In this document: piece after piece, positions 35,698 through 45,479 of the stretch
Numbering within the stretch: position 1 is the first letter of the stretch
Layout: the number at the start of each line of letters is the position of its first letter
Assembly (NCBI GenBank): GCA_943788775.1
Contig: CALSRO010000001.1
Coordinates: forward strand, 186,001 to 250,000
Direction of reading: 5' to 3'
Length of the DNA stretch: 64,000 bases
Source of the DNA: an uncultured Flavobacteriales bacterium
GTDB taxonomy: Bacteria > Bacteroidota > Bacteroidia > Flavobacteriales_G > Salibacteraceae
Translations under genes and position numbers: made by a program
Notes under the pieces: generated by a model
Database searches by the model: none
Seen by the model: the letters and a program-made list of their open reading frames with translations, nothing else
Told to the model about the DNA's origin: nothing

Positions 35698-36468
35698 ATG
35701 CGAAAGAAACTGATTGCTGGAAATTGGAAAATGAATTTGGACTGGAATGAGGCAATGACCTTATTTGCTGAATTGATTCAATATGAAAAGTCCAACGATA
35801 CTCATGCCGATATTGCTGTGTTTCCGCCTAGTCTTTACTTGCGTCATTTTTATGAGTTAGCACAGGATAGAAAGTCATCTATTTCTGTTGGAGCACAAGA
35901 CTGCTCTGCACAGGTGAAAGGAGCTTATACAGGTGAATTAGCAGCATCTATGATACACTCGGTCGGTGCAAAGTACTGTTTGGTAGGCCATTCAGAACGG
36001 AGGGAGTATCACCGAGAAAGCAATGATATCTTAAGCGAGAAAGTGGAAAGACTGCTAGAAGCAGATATTATTCCAGTTTTCTGTTGTGGGGAAAGCCTAG
36101 CGGATCGCGACAGTGATAATCAAACGTTCGTGATTGATAACCAATTGGACGGAACCATCTTCGAATTGAGTACCGAACAATTTGAGAAGATTGTGATCGC
36201 CTATGAACCCGTTTGGGCGATTGGTACAGGAAAAACTGCCCATCCAGAGCAAGCTCAGGATATGCATGCATTCATTCGAGGTTTGGTGCATAGTAAGTAC
36301 GGTGAATCTGTAGCTTCTAACACTCGAATTCTTTATGGCGGTAGCATGAAGCCAAAGAATGCCAAAGAGTTGTTATCTCAACCAGATGTAGATGGAGGAT
36401 TGATAGGTGGCGCCTCGCTTAAACGCGATGATTTTTCAGCCATAATCAAGGCCTGCTCTAGGTCGTAA
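35698..36468 (+). CDS. tpiA: Triosephosphate isomerase
   Basis: The 256-residue TIM barrel has GNWKMN (catalytic Lys), GHSERR (catalytic His), AYEPVWAIGTGKTA (catalytic Glu and the mobile loop) and GGSMKPKNA near the phosphate site. It interconverts dihydroxyacetone phosphate and glyceraldehyde 3-phosphate. Length is normal. A strong hairpin terminator follows directly. Confidence 0.98.
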   Translation: MRKKLIAGNWKMNLDWNEAMTLFAELIQYEKSNDTHADIAVFPPSLYLRHFYELAQDRKSSISVGAQDCSAQVKGAYTGELAASMIHSVGAKYCLVGHSERREYHRESNDILSEKVERLLEADIIPVFCCGESLADRDSDNQTFVIDNQLDGTIFELSTEQFEKIVIAYEPVWAIGTGKTAHPEQAQDMHAFIRGLVHSKYGESVASNTRILYGGSMKPKNAKELLSQPDVDGGLIGGASLKRDDFSAIIKACSRS

Positions 36469-36469
36469 A

Positions 36470-36502
36470 AAAACCTCGAATCATTTTTAAATTCGAGGTT
36501 TT
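36470..36502. terminator. Bidirectional terminator between tpiA and floA
   Basis: AAACCTCGAAT and ATTCGAGGTTT pair in an 11-bp stem with a short A/T loop. A tracts lie on the left and T tracts on the right, so it can terminate tpiA on the plus strand and floA on the minus strand. Confidence 0.9.
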
Positions 36503-36507
36503 CATTT

Positions 36508-37509
36508 TTATTTCTTCCTGTTTCCAGGATTTGAAGAAGGCTTTTCGGGCGGCTTCGCGATTGAATCTCGCATTTCAGTGTCAGCTTGGATGTTTTTCAA
36601 CTTATAATAATCCATCACACCCAGGTTACCGCTTCTAAACGCTTCTGCCATAGCCATTGGGATTTGTGCTTCGGCCTCAATTACTTTAGCTCGCGCTTCT
36701 TGTGCCTTAGCCTTCATTTCTTGCTCTTCTGCCACAGCCATTGCACGTCTTTCTTCAGCTTTCGCTTGGGCAATGTTTTTATCTGCCTCAGCTTGGTCCA
36801 TTTGCAATTCGGCTCCAATGTTCTTTCCTATATCTACATCGGCAATATCAATGGATAATATTTCGAACGCAGTTCCTGAATCTAAGCCTCTGGTTAAAAC
36901 AACCTTTGATATTGAGTCAGGGTTTTCCAGAACAGATTTATGACTCTCGGCTGAACCAATACTTGTTACTATCCCTTCGCCCACTCGGGCTAATATTGTG
37001 TCTTCGCCAGCACCGCCAACCAATTGATTAATGTTTGCTCGAACAGTCACCCTTGCCTTAGCAATTAATTGGATCCCGTCTTTTGCAACTGCAGTAACTG
37101 GGGGTGTATCAATCACTTTTGGATTTACAGACATGGTTACAGCTTCAAAAACATTTCTACCTGCAAGGTCGATGGCAGTGGCCATATTAAAGTCAAGAGG
37201 GATGTTCGCCTTATCGGCTGAAATCAATGCATTCACAACATTTTGAACGTGGCCACCGGCTAAAAAATGTGCTTCCAATTCATTTGAACTGATAGTGATT
37301 CCTGCCTTTTTAGCCGAAATCATGGCATTAACAATCAGTCCAGGAGGTACCTTTCTGAAACGCATGACGAATAGTTCGATGATGGAAACGTAGGTACCCG
37401 ATACAATGGCTTGAAACCACAATCCGACTGGAATGAAATAGAACAAGAACCACAATCCAATAATGGATACAATGACGATGACTACTAAAAGTCCAACTCC
37501 TTCAATCAT
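36508..37509 (-). CDS. floA: Flotillin-like protein FloA (SPFH)
   Basis: The 333-residue protein starts with a membrane hairpin (about 1-40) and then [25 protein letters not shown], the FloA-specific opening. SPFH features follow with [22 protein letters not shown] and [14 protein letters not shown], and a coiled-coil region rich in Ala/Glu ([20 protein letters not shown] to about residue 280). FloA organises membrane microdomains. It is the last gene of a compact unit with an NfeD partner (2-nt gap), which is the usual pair. Confidence 0.97.
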   Translation of the reverse strand: MIEGVGLLVVIVIVSIIGLWFLFYFIPVGLWFQAIVSGTYVSIIELFVMRFRKVPPGLIVNAMISAKKAGITISSNELEAHFLAGGHVQNVVNALISADKANIPLDFNMATAIDLAGRNVFEAVTMSVNPKVIDTPPVTAVAKDGIQLIAKARVTVRANINQLVGGAGEDTILARVGEGIVTSIGSAESHKSVLENPDSISKVVLTRGLDSGTAFEILSIDIADVDIGKNIGAELQMDQAEADKNIAQAKAEERRAMAVAEEQEMKAKAQEARAKVIEAEAQIPMAMAEAFRSGNLGVMDYYKLKNIQADTEMRDSIAKPPEKPSSNPGNRKK

Positions 37510-37511
37510 GA

Positions 37512-37976
37512 CTAACTAATTTTTGGTGTAACTGTAATTTTATTACCCTCAATGGTAGCAATTTCAACGCTAGTGTTTTCATCTATGAATTCACCTCTCG
37601 AACGTGCTTCAATAGTAATGTCATCGAAGCTTACATTACCGATAGGGTTTAATCTTGAAATGGTTTTTCCTACTTGACCAATGCTCAGGGTAGTGGTATC
37701 AATTACCACTCTAGATGTGATTTCTTCTTTGATGCTCAATCGGGACCAAGTTTTGGCGCTAAAGGCCAAGGCGATCAATCCCACTGATATCAAGGAGGTG
37801 GCTGCCAAAGTAACATGTCCGGTTATTGAATCAATCTGATAAGCTAAGAAAAGTGTGATTCCTAAAAGGGCCAATCCAGCAATCCCGGGAATTCCAACGC
37901 CTGGAACAAGAAAGATTTCAATGAGAATGAGTCCAATCGCAGTGAGCAGCAAGAGTATGACTATGGTGACTGTCAT
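37512..37976 (-). CDS. Short NfeD family membrane protein
   Basis: The 154-residue product has three to four membrane helices (1-80) with the [17 protein letters not shown] segment. A C-terminal OB-fold-like domain follows, with [20 protein letters not shown], then [18 protein letters not shown]. This is the short form without the N-terminal ClpP-like protease domain. It works next to FloA, with which short NfeD proteins are generally paired. It overlaps the M48 gene by 4 nt. Confidence 0.92.
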   Translation of the reverse strand: MTVTIVILLLLTAIGLILIEIFLVPGVGIPGIAGLALLGITLFLAYQIDSITGHVTLAATSLISVGLIALAFSAKTWSRLSIKEEITSRVVIDTTTLSIGQVGKTISRLNPIGNVSFDDITIEARSRGEFIDENTSVEIATIEGNKITVTPKIS

Positions 37977-38764
37977 TTGGCTGGCTTATAAAACTTCAGG
38001 GCCTCGTCCATATAGTCGTTTAAATCTTTGATGCGCGTATCATCGTGAGGATGTGTACTTAAAAACTCTGGTGGTGATTGTCCGCCTTGTGCTGCCATTC
38101 TCTCCCAAAATTTCGGTGCTTCCCTTGGATCATAGCCTGCCATAGCCATAAAAACGAGCCCCATTTTATCCGATTCAGATTCGTGCATTCGAGAATATTT
38201 CAACATACCCAATTGACCGCCAAGCCCATAAGCTTGTTCAAATAAGGTTTGGGTGAGTTGTGGTTTGTCAGCCAAGGCAACGCTTAGTGCAATTCCTCCT
38301 CCTTGAAGCGCTAAACCTTGGCTCATGCGTTCATTTCCATGTCTAGCAATGGCATGGGCTATTTCATGCCCCATTACAACAGCAAGACCATTTTCGTCTT
38401 TAGTCAAAGGTAAAATGCCTGTATAGAAAACAACTTTCCCACCAGGCATGCACCATGCATTGACCGTTTTATCTTCTACTAGATTAAATTCCCATTCAAA
38501 GTCTTTTATCCGCTTACCTTGGGCGTTCTTTTTAAGGTAGGATTCGACAGACTTCGCGATTTTTTCACCAACAGATTTAACCATGGCGGCATCAGCAGTG
38601 CCAGTGATGGTTTTGTTTTCTTTTAAGAAACTATTGTATTCGGTCAAACTCATGGTCATGAGTTGACTTTCGGGCAGCATGTTCAGTTGTCGTCTTCCGG
38701 TGATGGGAACTTTAGAACAACTAATAAGGAAAATAACAAGAGTTAAACGGAGTAAGTATTTCAT
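37973..38764 (-). CDS. M48 family metallopeptidase, lipoprotein (BepA/LoiP-like)
   Basis: The 263-residue protein has a lipoprotein signal peptide (lipobox FLISC, Cys near 16) and PITGRRQLNMLPE, the usual N-terminal opening of periplasmic M48 proteins. The zinc motif HEIAHAIARHG and the third ligand in ESESDKMGLVFM are present, with STHPHDDTRI near the end. It would act in outer-membrane protein quality control. It overlaps nfeD and clpS by 4 nt each, so it belongs to one operon with floA. Confidence 0.94.
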   Translation of the reverse strand: MKYLLRLTLVIFLISCSKVPITGRRQLNMLPESQLMTMSLTEYNSFLKENKTITGTADAAMVKSVGEKIAKSVESYLKKNAQGKRIKDFEWEFNLVEDKTVNAWCMPGGKVVFYTGILPLTKDENGLAVVMGHEIAHAIARHGNERMSQGLALQGGGIALSVALADKPQLTQTLFEQAYGLGGQLGMLKYSRMHESESDKMGLVFMAMAGYDPREAPKFWERMAAQGGQSPPEFLSTHPHDDTRIKDLNDYMDEALKFYKPAK

Positions 38765-39054
38765 TTTTCGATACTAGCGGACAACTGAAGGTTGAGCAAT
38801 TTAGTACGCATCTTTTCTAGGTTTTTATAGTTCCCGTGTTTGATGTCACACTTACCCTTGGTGTGTACAATTGTTGCACACTGTTCCGCTTGCAGTCTTG
38901 CGTGGCCGCAAATGTCAACTAAGCATTCGATCACATGATCAAAAGTGTTTACATCATCATTGTATAGCATAAGGACGAATTTCTCGTCAATATCCACTTC
39001 TATAGCGACATCCTCTTGTGTCTCGTAATCGTTGTGCATCATAACTGATTCCAT
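38761..39054 (-). CDS. clpS: ATP-dependent Clp protease adaptor ClpS
   Basis: The 97-residue product has the ClpS core VLMLYNDDVNTFDHVIECLVDI, with the NDD that binds N-degrons, then AEQCATIVHTKGKCDIKHG, with the conserved His. ClpS delivers proteins with destabilising N-termini to ClpAP or ClpCP. It is the first gene of the clpS, M48, nfeD, floA unit and has a -7 box only 5 nt before its start. Confidence 0.95.
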   Translation of the reverse strand: MESVMMHNDYETQEDVAIEVDIDEKFVLMLYNDDVNTFDHVIECLVDICGHARLQAEQCATIVHTKGKCDIKHGNYKNLEKMRTKLLNLQLSASIEK

Positions 39055-39059
39055 GACTT

Positions 39060-39067
39060 CAAAATTA
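39060..39067 (-). promoter_or_regulatory. Promoter-like -7 box (TAATTTTG) 5 nt before clpS
   Basis: Perfect TAnnTTTG match followed by AAGTC and the clpS ATG. It sits in the 30-bp gap after the large envelope gene and would give a leaderless clpS operon mRNA. Confidence 0.5.
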
Positions 39068-39084
39068 ATGGTTGAATCGAGATA

Positions 39085-42000
39085 TTATTTCTTCTGTGCT
39101 TTAGCTTGTGTTAAGCCTTGGTTAATGAACTTAGTTGCTTCAGATTCAGCTTGTCCTTGATCGCTGAAGTTTCCGAAATAATAACTACTCGAGCCATCTG
39201 CATTTTTCACTTTGTCCAGTCCGTTTGAGCTTAAACCTAAAATAACCGTGGCCTGAGCTAATGGAACTTCACCAGAAAACTTTCCTAAGAATACGCGGTA
39301 CCCACTGCTTGTGCTAACACCATTTCCACCAAGATCTTGCCGAGCGGCATCAACAGTTACGCGATTACCACTCTTGTATGCGGTTACAAACGCATCGGAA
39401 ATTCCAATGGATCTTATTTCATTTTTGGCTTGCTCAGCGATTGACTCTTCTTTGAATATTCCAGTGGTATATCGGTATGTTCCGTTGGATAAATTCTCCT
39501 GATTTAGTGGAGTAATATTTGCGATGTCCTTAGAGGTGACTGGCTTGCTAAATACTCCCACCTGCACGGTATAGAAAGTCCCTGGTTGGTTTTTCACATC
39601 CTGCACAACCAAGCTTCCTTGTTTGATAACACTATTCGCAGGTAAACTATTAAATCCACTAGAGGAGTTTGAAGCAGTTGAATTTACAGGTCTTGTAGTA
39701 TTTGTGCCAGCACTAGCGGTTCCACTTCCTGAACTTGCTACGCTACCTCCAGATCCCACGCGTTTCCCATCTCTGTATGCTACAACAAATGCATCTCTGT
39801 AACCGATGCCTCGAATTTCATCCTTGGCCAAATCGGCTTCAGTAAAATTGGTAAACGCTCCTGCTGAATATCGGGTAAGTCCAGTGCCAGTCGATTCACC
39901 AGTAATTGGTTTAATTCCTTTGAATGCATCCTGCTTTATAGCGTTTCTAAATGCACCGATTTGAACCTTGTAAATCACTCCAGGAGGCAGGGGTGGGTCA
40001 ACTGGAATAGGAGTGGTGGGGCCATAATAGGAACCAGCATTTGGATCGGCTTCAAATATTGTGTTGGTTAAGACATCTGATTGGACGGCAACGCTTTGAT
40101 TGGACTGTCTCGGAGGCGTCAAATCGAATTGTTCTTGAGGAGTTTGATTCGGCTGACCTTGATCTGATTCTTCGAAAACTTCCGTCTCAACTTGATTCGA
40201 TCCGATATTCGTCAATGACGCAATTTCGGCATCAGTTGGTTCGGATGGTCGCTGAATAGTATCAGTGTTATAGTAAGCGATAATACTGTTATACACTTCC
40301 TCTGGGTTTTTCAGTAGCTCTTGGTTCGCATTGTTTTCAATAAATGCCGCTTGCCGGTTTAGTCGCGCAGCCTCAGAGCTTAGGCTATCTGCCTTATCAT
40401 ATAACATATATGCTTCTGCAGCAGTTCTTAATCTTACTTCAGGGTCTAAGGATGACTGAGTTAATAATCCCTGTGCCCGGTTGTTCAATTGATTTTCAAC
40501 TGAGATCAGTTTTAAAGACATGTTTCGAAGTGAATCCGCTTGTCTTTTTTGTTGGTTATATACCGCAAATTGTTCAGTTGAGGCAACATCAGCTTGCTCC
40601 GTTGGATTTAGTGCATTAGATACAACCGGCAGTGTTATTTCTTGACCCGCAGGTATGATGAAGTTATTAGCGATGGCCCTTGCTTCAATATCAGCCATCT
40701 CATTTGCCAATTGACCTGCAAGTGTTGCTTCTTTGCGCTTTAACAAGGCAAGTTGCTCAGCTTCTTTCGCAGCTTGTTGAGCGGGAATTCGAACTTTCTT
40801 CTTTTTAATCAAATCAGCAGCTTCCCTCTGAATCCTAGCACTTTCAGTTAATTCGGCAGCTTCGGTCTCGAGATTTTGTGCCTCGTTCATTTGAATTTGC
40901 GAAGGTGTAGGATCTCCAGATTCAAGTTGTAAAATCAATGGCTCTACACCTATGATCTTTGGCTCAGCCGCTTGATAATAATCGGACTCGAGCTGAGCAA
41001 CCTCAAGGTCAGACTCAAGTTCGGCTTTCTTTAGTTCAAGCGGAGCTCGTTGCTTTTTCTTTTTTGTCGCATCAAGCTGACCTTGAGTTTCTGCAATTTG
41101 GCTATTGATTCGATCAACCTTATTGAAGCTTATCTGAGTTTTTTCATCGTATTCTTCAGTTTTCCCAGTCGCAACAGGTATATAGCCTTCAAATTTTTCG
41201 CTGCCTTTTACAACCACCGCCTTGGGTACGCTAGGACCTTCTAACTCGCTTGCTTTTATTGAGTCAAGCGTGGATTGAACGTAGAGTTTCTCAGCAGCTA
41301 TCTGAACTAATTTTTCTTCGAGTTCAGCTTTTTGAGCTGGATCCGTTGAGTTTGCAATTCTCGTTTCTGTTTTGAGCTCTTCATTTTTAAGCGCAACCAT
41401 CCAGTTTTGGTTCAAGACCTCAGTCTTGGTCTTTTTTAATTCTGGATTAGTCTCTGCATTGACTTGGTCTTCCAACTGAATGAAAGCGCTGCTGTTGTAA
41501 GTGTCAACATACTGATTCAACTGCTGCTGTAGTTGTTTTTTGTCATCTACAACTAAGGCTTCTTTCTCGGCAACGATAATGGCTTTCTGTAGTTCCGCAG
41601 ATTTGTTTTGTTTTTCAGTGCGTTGAGACGCAACATTGGCGGCAAGCTCATTCAATTTGGTTCGTTGCTCAGGAGAATCAAGTGATTCCATTTGTGTAGA
41701 CAACACTTGTAGTTCAAATGCTAAGTCATTGGCCCAAGCTTTATTTATTCGCGCTTGCTCCTTCTTTTGTTCAACCGCAGTAGGTAAGGCCTTTGCACCT
41801 TGAAGTTGTTGCGTATAACTCGAATTTAAAGCAATGACGGTAGGTGGTACTGTTTCAGAATTTAAAATCTCAGGCGTAACAGGCGGAATCGAATCAGGAT
41901 TCAAAGTCCTTATTTGAGATGCTTGAGATTCTGTATCAGCATCAGTAGATTCTTGATTATCTAATGATTCGACTGAAGCGTCATCACCCATAAATGATGA

Positions 42001-45000
42001 AGCGTCATTTTCATTTGATTCGGATAATTCACCACCGCCCATGAAATCACTGGCTCCATTGCTTTCGTCTGTGTCATTAAAAAACTCTTCGGCACCATCA
42101 GAGCTAGTATCATCTGTAGACATAAAAGAGTCCGCACCATCTGCCGTTTCAACAGTTTCTGATTGGGTTGATGTCTCAGAAGATCCATTTGGTTGATTAT
42201 TGTTTGATACAGATAATTGAGCTTGTTGATCGCTCAATTCTGCGATAGCCGCATAGCTTGCCATCGCTAATTCGTCTTTTTCAGCCTTATCATCTTCTAG
42301 TATAGCTATTTGATTGGCAAATTCTAGTTTGCTTTTAGTATCGTTTACTTCACTTTGAGCTGTTGTTAGCGAGTCGATTCTATAATCTATGTTTTGAACC
42401 CATTGATCATATATTTCTGCTTTTCTAGATTCAGCAATAACAGGGTCTTCTGCATTCGCGGCTTCGGCCAATTCGGCCTGGAGTTTCTCGTTGTAATTTC
42501 CAGAAATAATTTCCGGTTTGCTTTCAGCCGCAGAGATGGTGCGAATTTCTTCATTTAGTTCTGCATTTTCCTGCGCTGAACTCTGTGCAGTGCCGTCTGT
42601 ATTTACCGCAGTTCCTGAAGCAGAATTGTCTATTTCTTCTTGATCATCTCCAAAGAATGAGTCGGCCCCATTGGAGGCGTCTTCTGCAGAATTATCGGTT
42701 AGCGCATCGGATTCCGTGCTTGGCGAATTTTCGATAGAGTTGTCATTTGAGGTTGGATCGGCTTGATAAACCACTTCACCGTTTTCATCATACAAGAGCT
42801 CATCTCCTATGGCAGGAGGAAGGCGTGACTCGTCTTTATCTTCGATTTGCACGGTGGATTCGTCATCGTTGTTTTCCGGTGACGATTCTGCACCCATGAA
42901 TTCATTTGCGGCTGATTCGTCATTTGAGTCTGTCTCACTATCTGAACTACCCATGAAATCATCGAACCCATCTACGGTTTCAGTGTCTTCTTTATCATTG
43001 GAAGCACCTCCGGCATCCGACTCCTCCTGAACGGTATCTAATTCATCATCAGTAATTCCACGATTCTTTCTCGATTCGGCTAAGGCATTTGCAGTGGCTT
43101 CAGCTGCTAATTCAGGTGCCACAAAAGCCAAAAGGGCAGGATCTGTCGCTGCCTTCGCTCCTAAAGTTGATTGTAATTCGCTAATGGCTGCCGCGCTTGT
43201 TGCAGATGTGAACGACTCAGCTCCAGCGGAAGCTGTTTCGAATAAATTGGCTGTTATGGAAGCATAATTTGTTGCATTGGCCTGCTGTTTGGAGGCTACA
43301 TCCAGTTCTGCCTTTGCTCTTTTCAGTTCGACTTCCTTGGCTGGTTTGGCAGATTTTGCTTCCTCAATTTGAAATCTGTACTCCTCCTTTAACGCATCGT
43401 CTTTTGTGTTTTCGAGTTCAGATGTTAGGTAGGAGATTTCTTCATTAATTCCCGTAATGTCATCTTGAATCTCCTTGTGCTCTGCTTCTTTAGCCTTATA
43501 AATAGCTTCACTTGGAGCGACACGCTCTGCATACGAGGATTTCAATTTTGTCTCAAAGTCGTCTAGAGGTTTAAAGTTTTGCCCCGATGCTGACATTTGA
43601 TTGTATTGAGCATTAAATGCTGATTCTTCGAGTCCCCCGTTGTCGAGAACTTCATAGGTGTCATTCATTTTTGCAGCCGCGGCACTCCTAATGTCAGCTT
43701 CCTTTTTATAATCATTGGCCAACTCGGCTGCAATGGCTGCTTCAGCTATTTCTTCTGATGTGCTTGAGGTTGATTTTGTTTTGGCTAAATCAGCTAATAA
43801 AGCCGCCTTTTGATTGAGTAACTGAGCATCACCCTCTAGTTCTTTAATCTGATTTTCCGCCTTGGAGAGTTTTTCTTCTTGCGACATTCCATTATCGGCA
43901 GCGATTGGTTTGTCTGTTTGATCGTCAAGAATTTCAGTAGTAGGGGCTATCTCATCTTCTGAAGAATTGACATTCAGACTCGCCTGTTTTTTAAGGATTT
44001 CAGCCGTAAGTAATGTTTCATCCTCAAGAGGTTCATCAAAGTGATTAATGATCTGCAACTGCTCCTTGCCGTTCACATTGACCAGTTTCATTTCTTGCCT
44101 AAACTGCTTCAGACCTTTTTCTCTCGGAACTTCTACTAGTCCTGTATGCACAGCATTGCTTTCCTCAGCTTCTACAATGAACTTGTAATTTCCACTTCCT
44201 TTTAAATCAAGTAGGTATTCACCAAATTGTCTTTCAGAATCGTAAACGCCAATCACATTATTCTGTACAACATCTTCTATTGTAATCTTGGCCTTTTTGG
44301 ATCCTTCTGCTTCGAAAGTTCCCTTGATCAAGGTCAAATCCAAAGGAACTCTGTCAATTCCAATTTTATAAACTACAACTTGAGAACTGTTTGTTTCACG
44401 ATTGCTGGCAAACCAAGCTGTCTTTTCGGCCTTGTCTGAGATAAACAAGAAGTCGTCCCAAGGGGTATTAATGGCAAACTCCATGTTTTTGGGCTTAGTC
44501 CATGTGCCATCTCCGCGTCTGGTACTTTTAAAAATGTCGTAGCCACCCATACTATTATGGCCTTTTGATGCGAAGTATAATACGTCTCCATCCGGATGGA
44601 TAAAAGGATAATCTTCGTCATATGGGGTATTTACGACCGAGCTTAGTTGGGTAGCTTTACTCCATTCGCCTGTAGGTAGTTTTTGGATTACGAATAGATC
44701 CTTGCCAGTTGCATTTTTTTCAGAATAGCTGCTGTAGTAAACATAGTCTGCATTTTGCTGGAAGTACATTAGAAATTTCGCATCACGTTTCTTATCCTCT
44801 TCAGACATAAAATCCTCAGGTTTCACCATGATCTTACCACCAAACTCACTTAAATCATAGTTTCGATAAAAGTCAGAGAGCGGAAGTGCCTCTCGTTGTA
44901 CTACAGAAATGTCCGTGAAACTACTGACCAAGTCAATCCCACTTCGACATTGTTCTATGTAATGCGATACAAGTTGATTTTCCTTTTCCTTTTTGCTCGC

Positions 45001-45432
45001 CTCAGCTTGGTACTTTTCATATTCCTTGATTGCTTTTTCGAATCGATAGTTCAAATGCAATCCAAGTCCATAATAAAAGTGTGAAAGATTTGGAGCATTG
45101 GGCGTTTCAACCGCAAATTTCAAATACTTCAACGCTTGCTCCTTATCGTGACTTGTAAATAATTGACACGCACCAAATCTGAAATTGTACTCTGGGTCTT
45201 CAAGTTTTAGGGATAGTAGCTGGGAATATTTGTTGAAAGCGTCTTTATAATTTTCAGCCTCAAATAGTGCTTCAGCTTCCGTGCGAAGCTGTTCTTCAGT
45301 TTCCTGTGCTAGCATTGCCAATGGCAAAATGAACGCTAGGAGTAAGGTGGTTATGTAACGCCTTAATATCAAATTAGGGGAGAAGCTTGATTTAGGTAAA
45401 GATGCAAAACAACGGTTTAAAGTTGTTCCCAT
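39085..45432 (-). CDS. Giant envelope protein: TPR and PD40 repeats, coiled coil, acidic linker and SPOR-like repeats
   Basis: The 2115-residue protein has a signal sequence (hydrophobic about 30-42, ending MLAQ). Then follow TPR-like repeats (about 45-165), WD40-like PD40 repeats (about 180-380, VVNTPYDEDYPFIHPDGDVLYFASKG and the like) and long Ala/Glu/Lys-rich coiled coils (about 520-760, 950-1080, 1200-1750). Acidic disordered linkers interrupt these. Near the C-terminus lie two SPOR-like repeats (VIYKVQIGAFRN and TFYTVQVGVFSK) and a third, weaker one (YRVFLGKFSG). SPOR domains bind denuded peptidoglycan. The N-terminal layout resembles PorE-type and OmpA-linked PD40 proteins, so a periplasmic scaffold tying the wall to an outer-membrane machine is plausible but unproved. 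Confidence 0.82.
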   Translation of the reverse strand: MGTTLNRCFASLPKSSFSPNLILRRYITTLLLAFILPLAMLAQETEEQLRTEAEALFEAENYKDAFNKYSQLLSLKLEDPEYNFRFGACQLFTSHDKEQALKYLKFAVETPNAPNLSHFYYGLGLHLNYRFEKAIKEYEKYQAEASKKEKENQLVSHYIEQCRSGIDLVSSFTDISVVQREALPLSDFYRNYDLSEFGGKIMVKPEDFMSEEDKKRDAKFLMYFQQNADYVYYSSYSEKNATGKDLFVIQKLPTGEWSKATQLSSVVNTPYDEDYPFIHPDGDVLYFASKGHNSMGGYDIFKSTRRGDGTWTKPKNMEFAINTPWDDFLFISDKAEKTAWFASNRETNSSQVVVYKIGIDRVPLDLTLIKGTFEAEGSKKAKITIEDVVQNNVIGVYDSERQFGEYLLDLKGSGNYKFIVEAEESNAVHTGLVEVPREKGLKQFRQEMKLVNVNGKEQLQIINHFDEPLEDETLLTAEILKKQASLNVNSSEDEIAPTTEILDDQTDKPIAADNGMSQEEKLSKAENQIKELEGDAQLLNQKAALLADLAKTKSTSSTSEEIAEAAIAAELANDYKKEADIRSAAAAKMNDTYEVLDNGGLEESAFNAQYNQMSASGQNFKPLDDFETKLKSSYAERVAPSEAIYKAKEAEHKEIQDDITGINEEISYLTSELENTKDDALKEEYRFQIEEAKSAKPAKEVELKRAKAELDVASKQQANATNYASITANLFETASAGAESFTSATSAAAISELQSTLGAKAATDPALLAFVAPELAAEATANALAESRKNRGITDDELDTVQEESDAGGASNDKEDTETVDGFDDFMGSSDSETDSNDESAANEFMGAESSPENNDDESTVQIEDKDESRLPPAIGDELLYDENGEVVYQADPTSNDNSIENSPSTESDALTDNSAEDASNGADSFFGDDQEEIDNSASGTAVNTDGTAQSSAQENAELNEEIRTISAAESKPEIISGNYNEKLQAELAEAANAEDPVIAESRKAEIYDQWVQNIDYRIDSLTTAQSEVNDTKSKLEFANQIAILEDDKAEKDELAMASYAAIAELSDQQAQLSVSNNNQPNGSSETSTQSETVETADGADSFMSTDDTSSDGAEEFFNDTDESNGASDFMGGGELSESNENDASSFMGDDASVESLDNQESTDADTESQASQIRTLNPDSIPPVTPEILNSETVPPTVIALNSSYTQQLQGAKALPTAVEQKKEQARINKAWANDLAFELQVLSTQMESLDSPEQRTKLNELAANVASQRTEKQNKSAELQKAIIVAEKEALVVDDKKQLQQQLNQYVDTYNSSAFIQLEDQVNAETNPELKKTKTEVLNQNWMVALKNEELKTETRIANSTDPAQKAELEEKLVQIAAEKLYVQSTLDSIKASELEGPSVPKAVVVKGSEKFEGYIPVATGKTEEYDEKTQISFNKVDRINSQIAETQGQLDATKKKKQRAPLELKKAELESDLEVAQLESDYYQAAEPKIIGVEPLILQLESGDPTPSQIQMNEAQNLETEAAELTESARIQREAADLIKKKKVRIPAQQAAKEAEQLALLKRKEATLAGQLANEMADIEARAIANNFIIPAGQEITLPVVSNALNPTEQADVASTEQFAVYNQQKRQADSLRNMSLKLISVENQLNNRAQGLLTQSSLDPEVRLRTAAEAYMLYDKADSLSSEAARLNRQAAFIENNANQELLKNPEEVYNSIIAYYNTDTIQRPSEPTDAEIASLTNIGSNQVETEVFEESDQGQPNQTPQEQFDLTPPRQSNQSVAVQSDVLTNTIFEADPNAGSYYGPTTPIPVDPPLPPGVIYKVQIGAFRNAIKQDAFKGIKPITGESTGTGLTRYSAGAFTNFTEADLAKDEIRGIGYRDAFVVAYRDGKRVGSGGSVASSGSGTASAGTNTTRPVNSTASNSSSGFNSLPANSVIKQGSLVVQDVKNQPGTFYTVQVGVFSKPVTSKDIANITPLNQENLSNGTYRYTTGIFKEESIAEQAKNEIRSIGISDAFVTAYKSGNRVTVDAARQDLGGNGVSTSSGYRVFLGKFSGEVPLAQATVILGLSSNGLDKVKNADGSSSYYFGNFSDQGQAESEATKFINQGLTQAKAQKK

Positions 45433-45462
45433 GAATTAGTCTTAAGACATGTGGAACGTTTG

Positions 45463-45470
45463 CAAAGATA
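45463..45470 (-). promoter_or_regulatory. Promoter -7 box (TATCTTTG) of the giant envelope gene
   Basis: Perfect TAnnTTTG match on the minus strand, 30 nt before the ATG at 45432. Confidence 0.5.
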
Positions 45471-45479
45471 CGGGACTTT

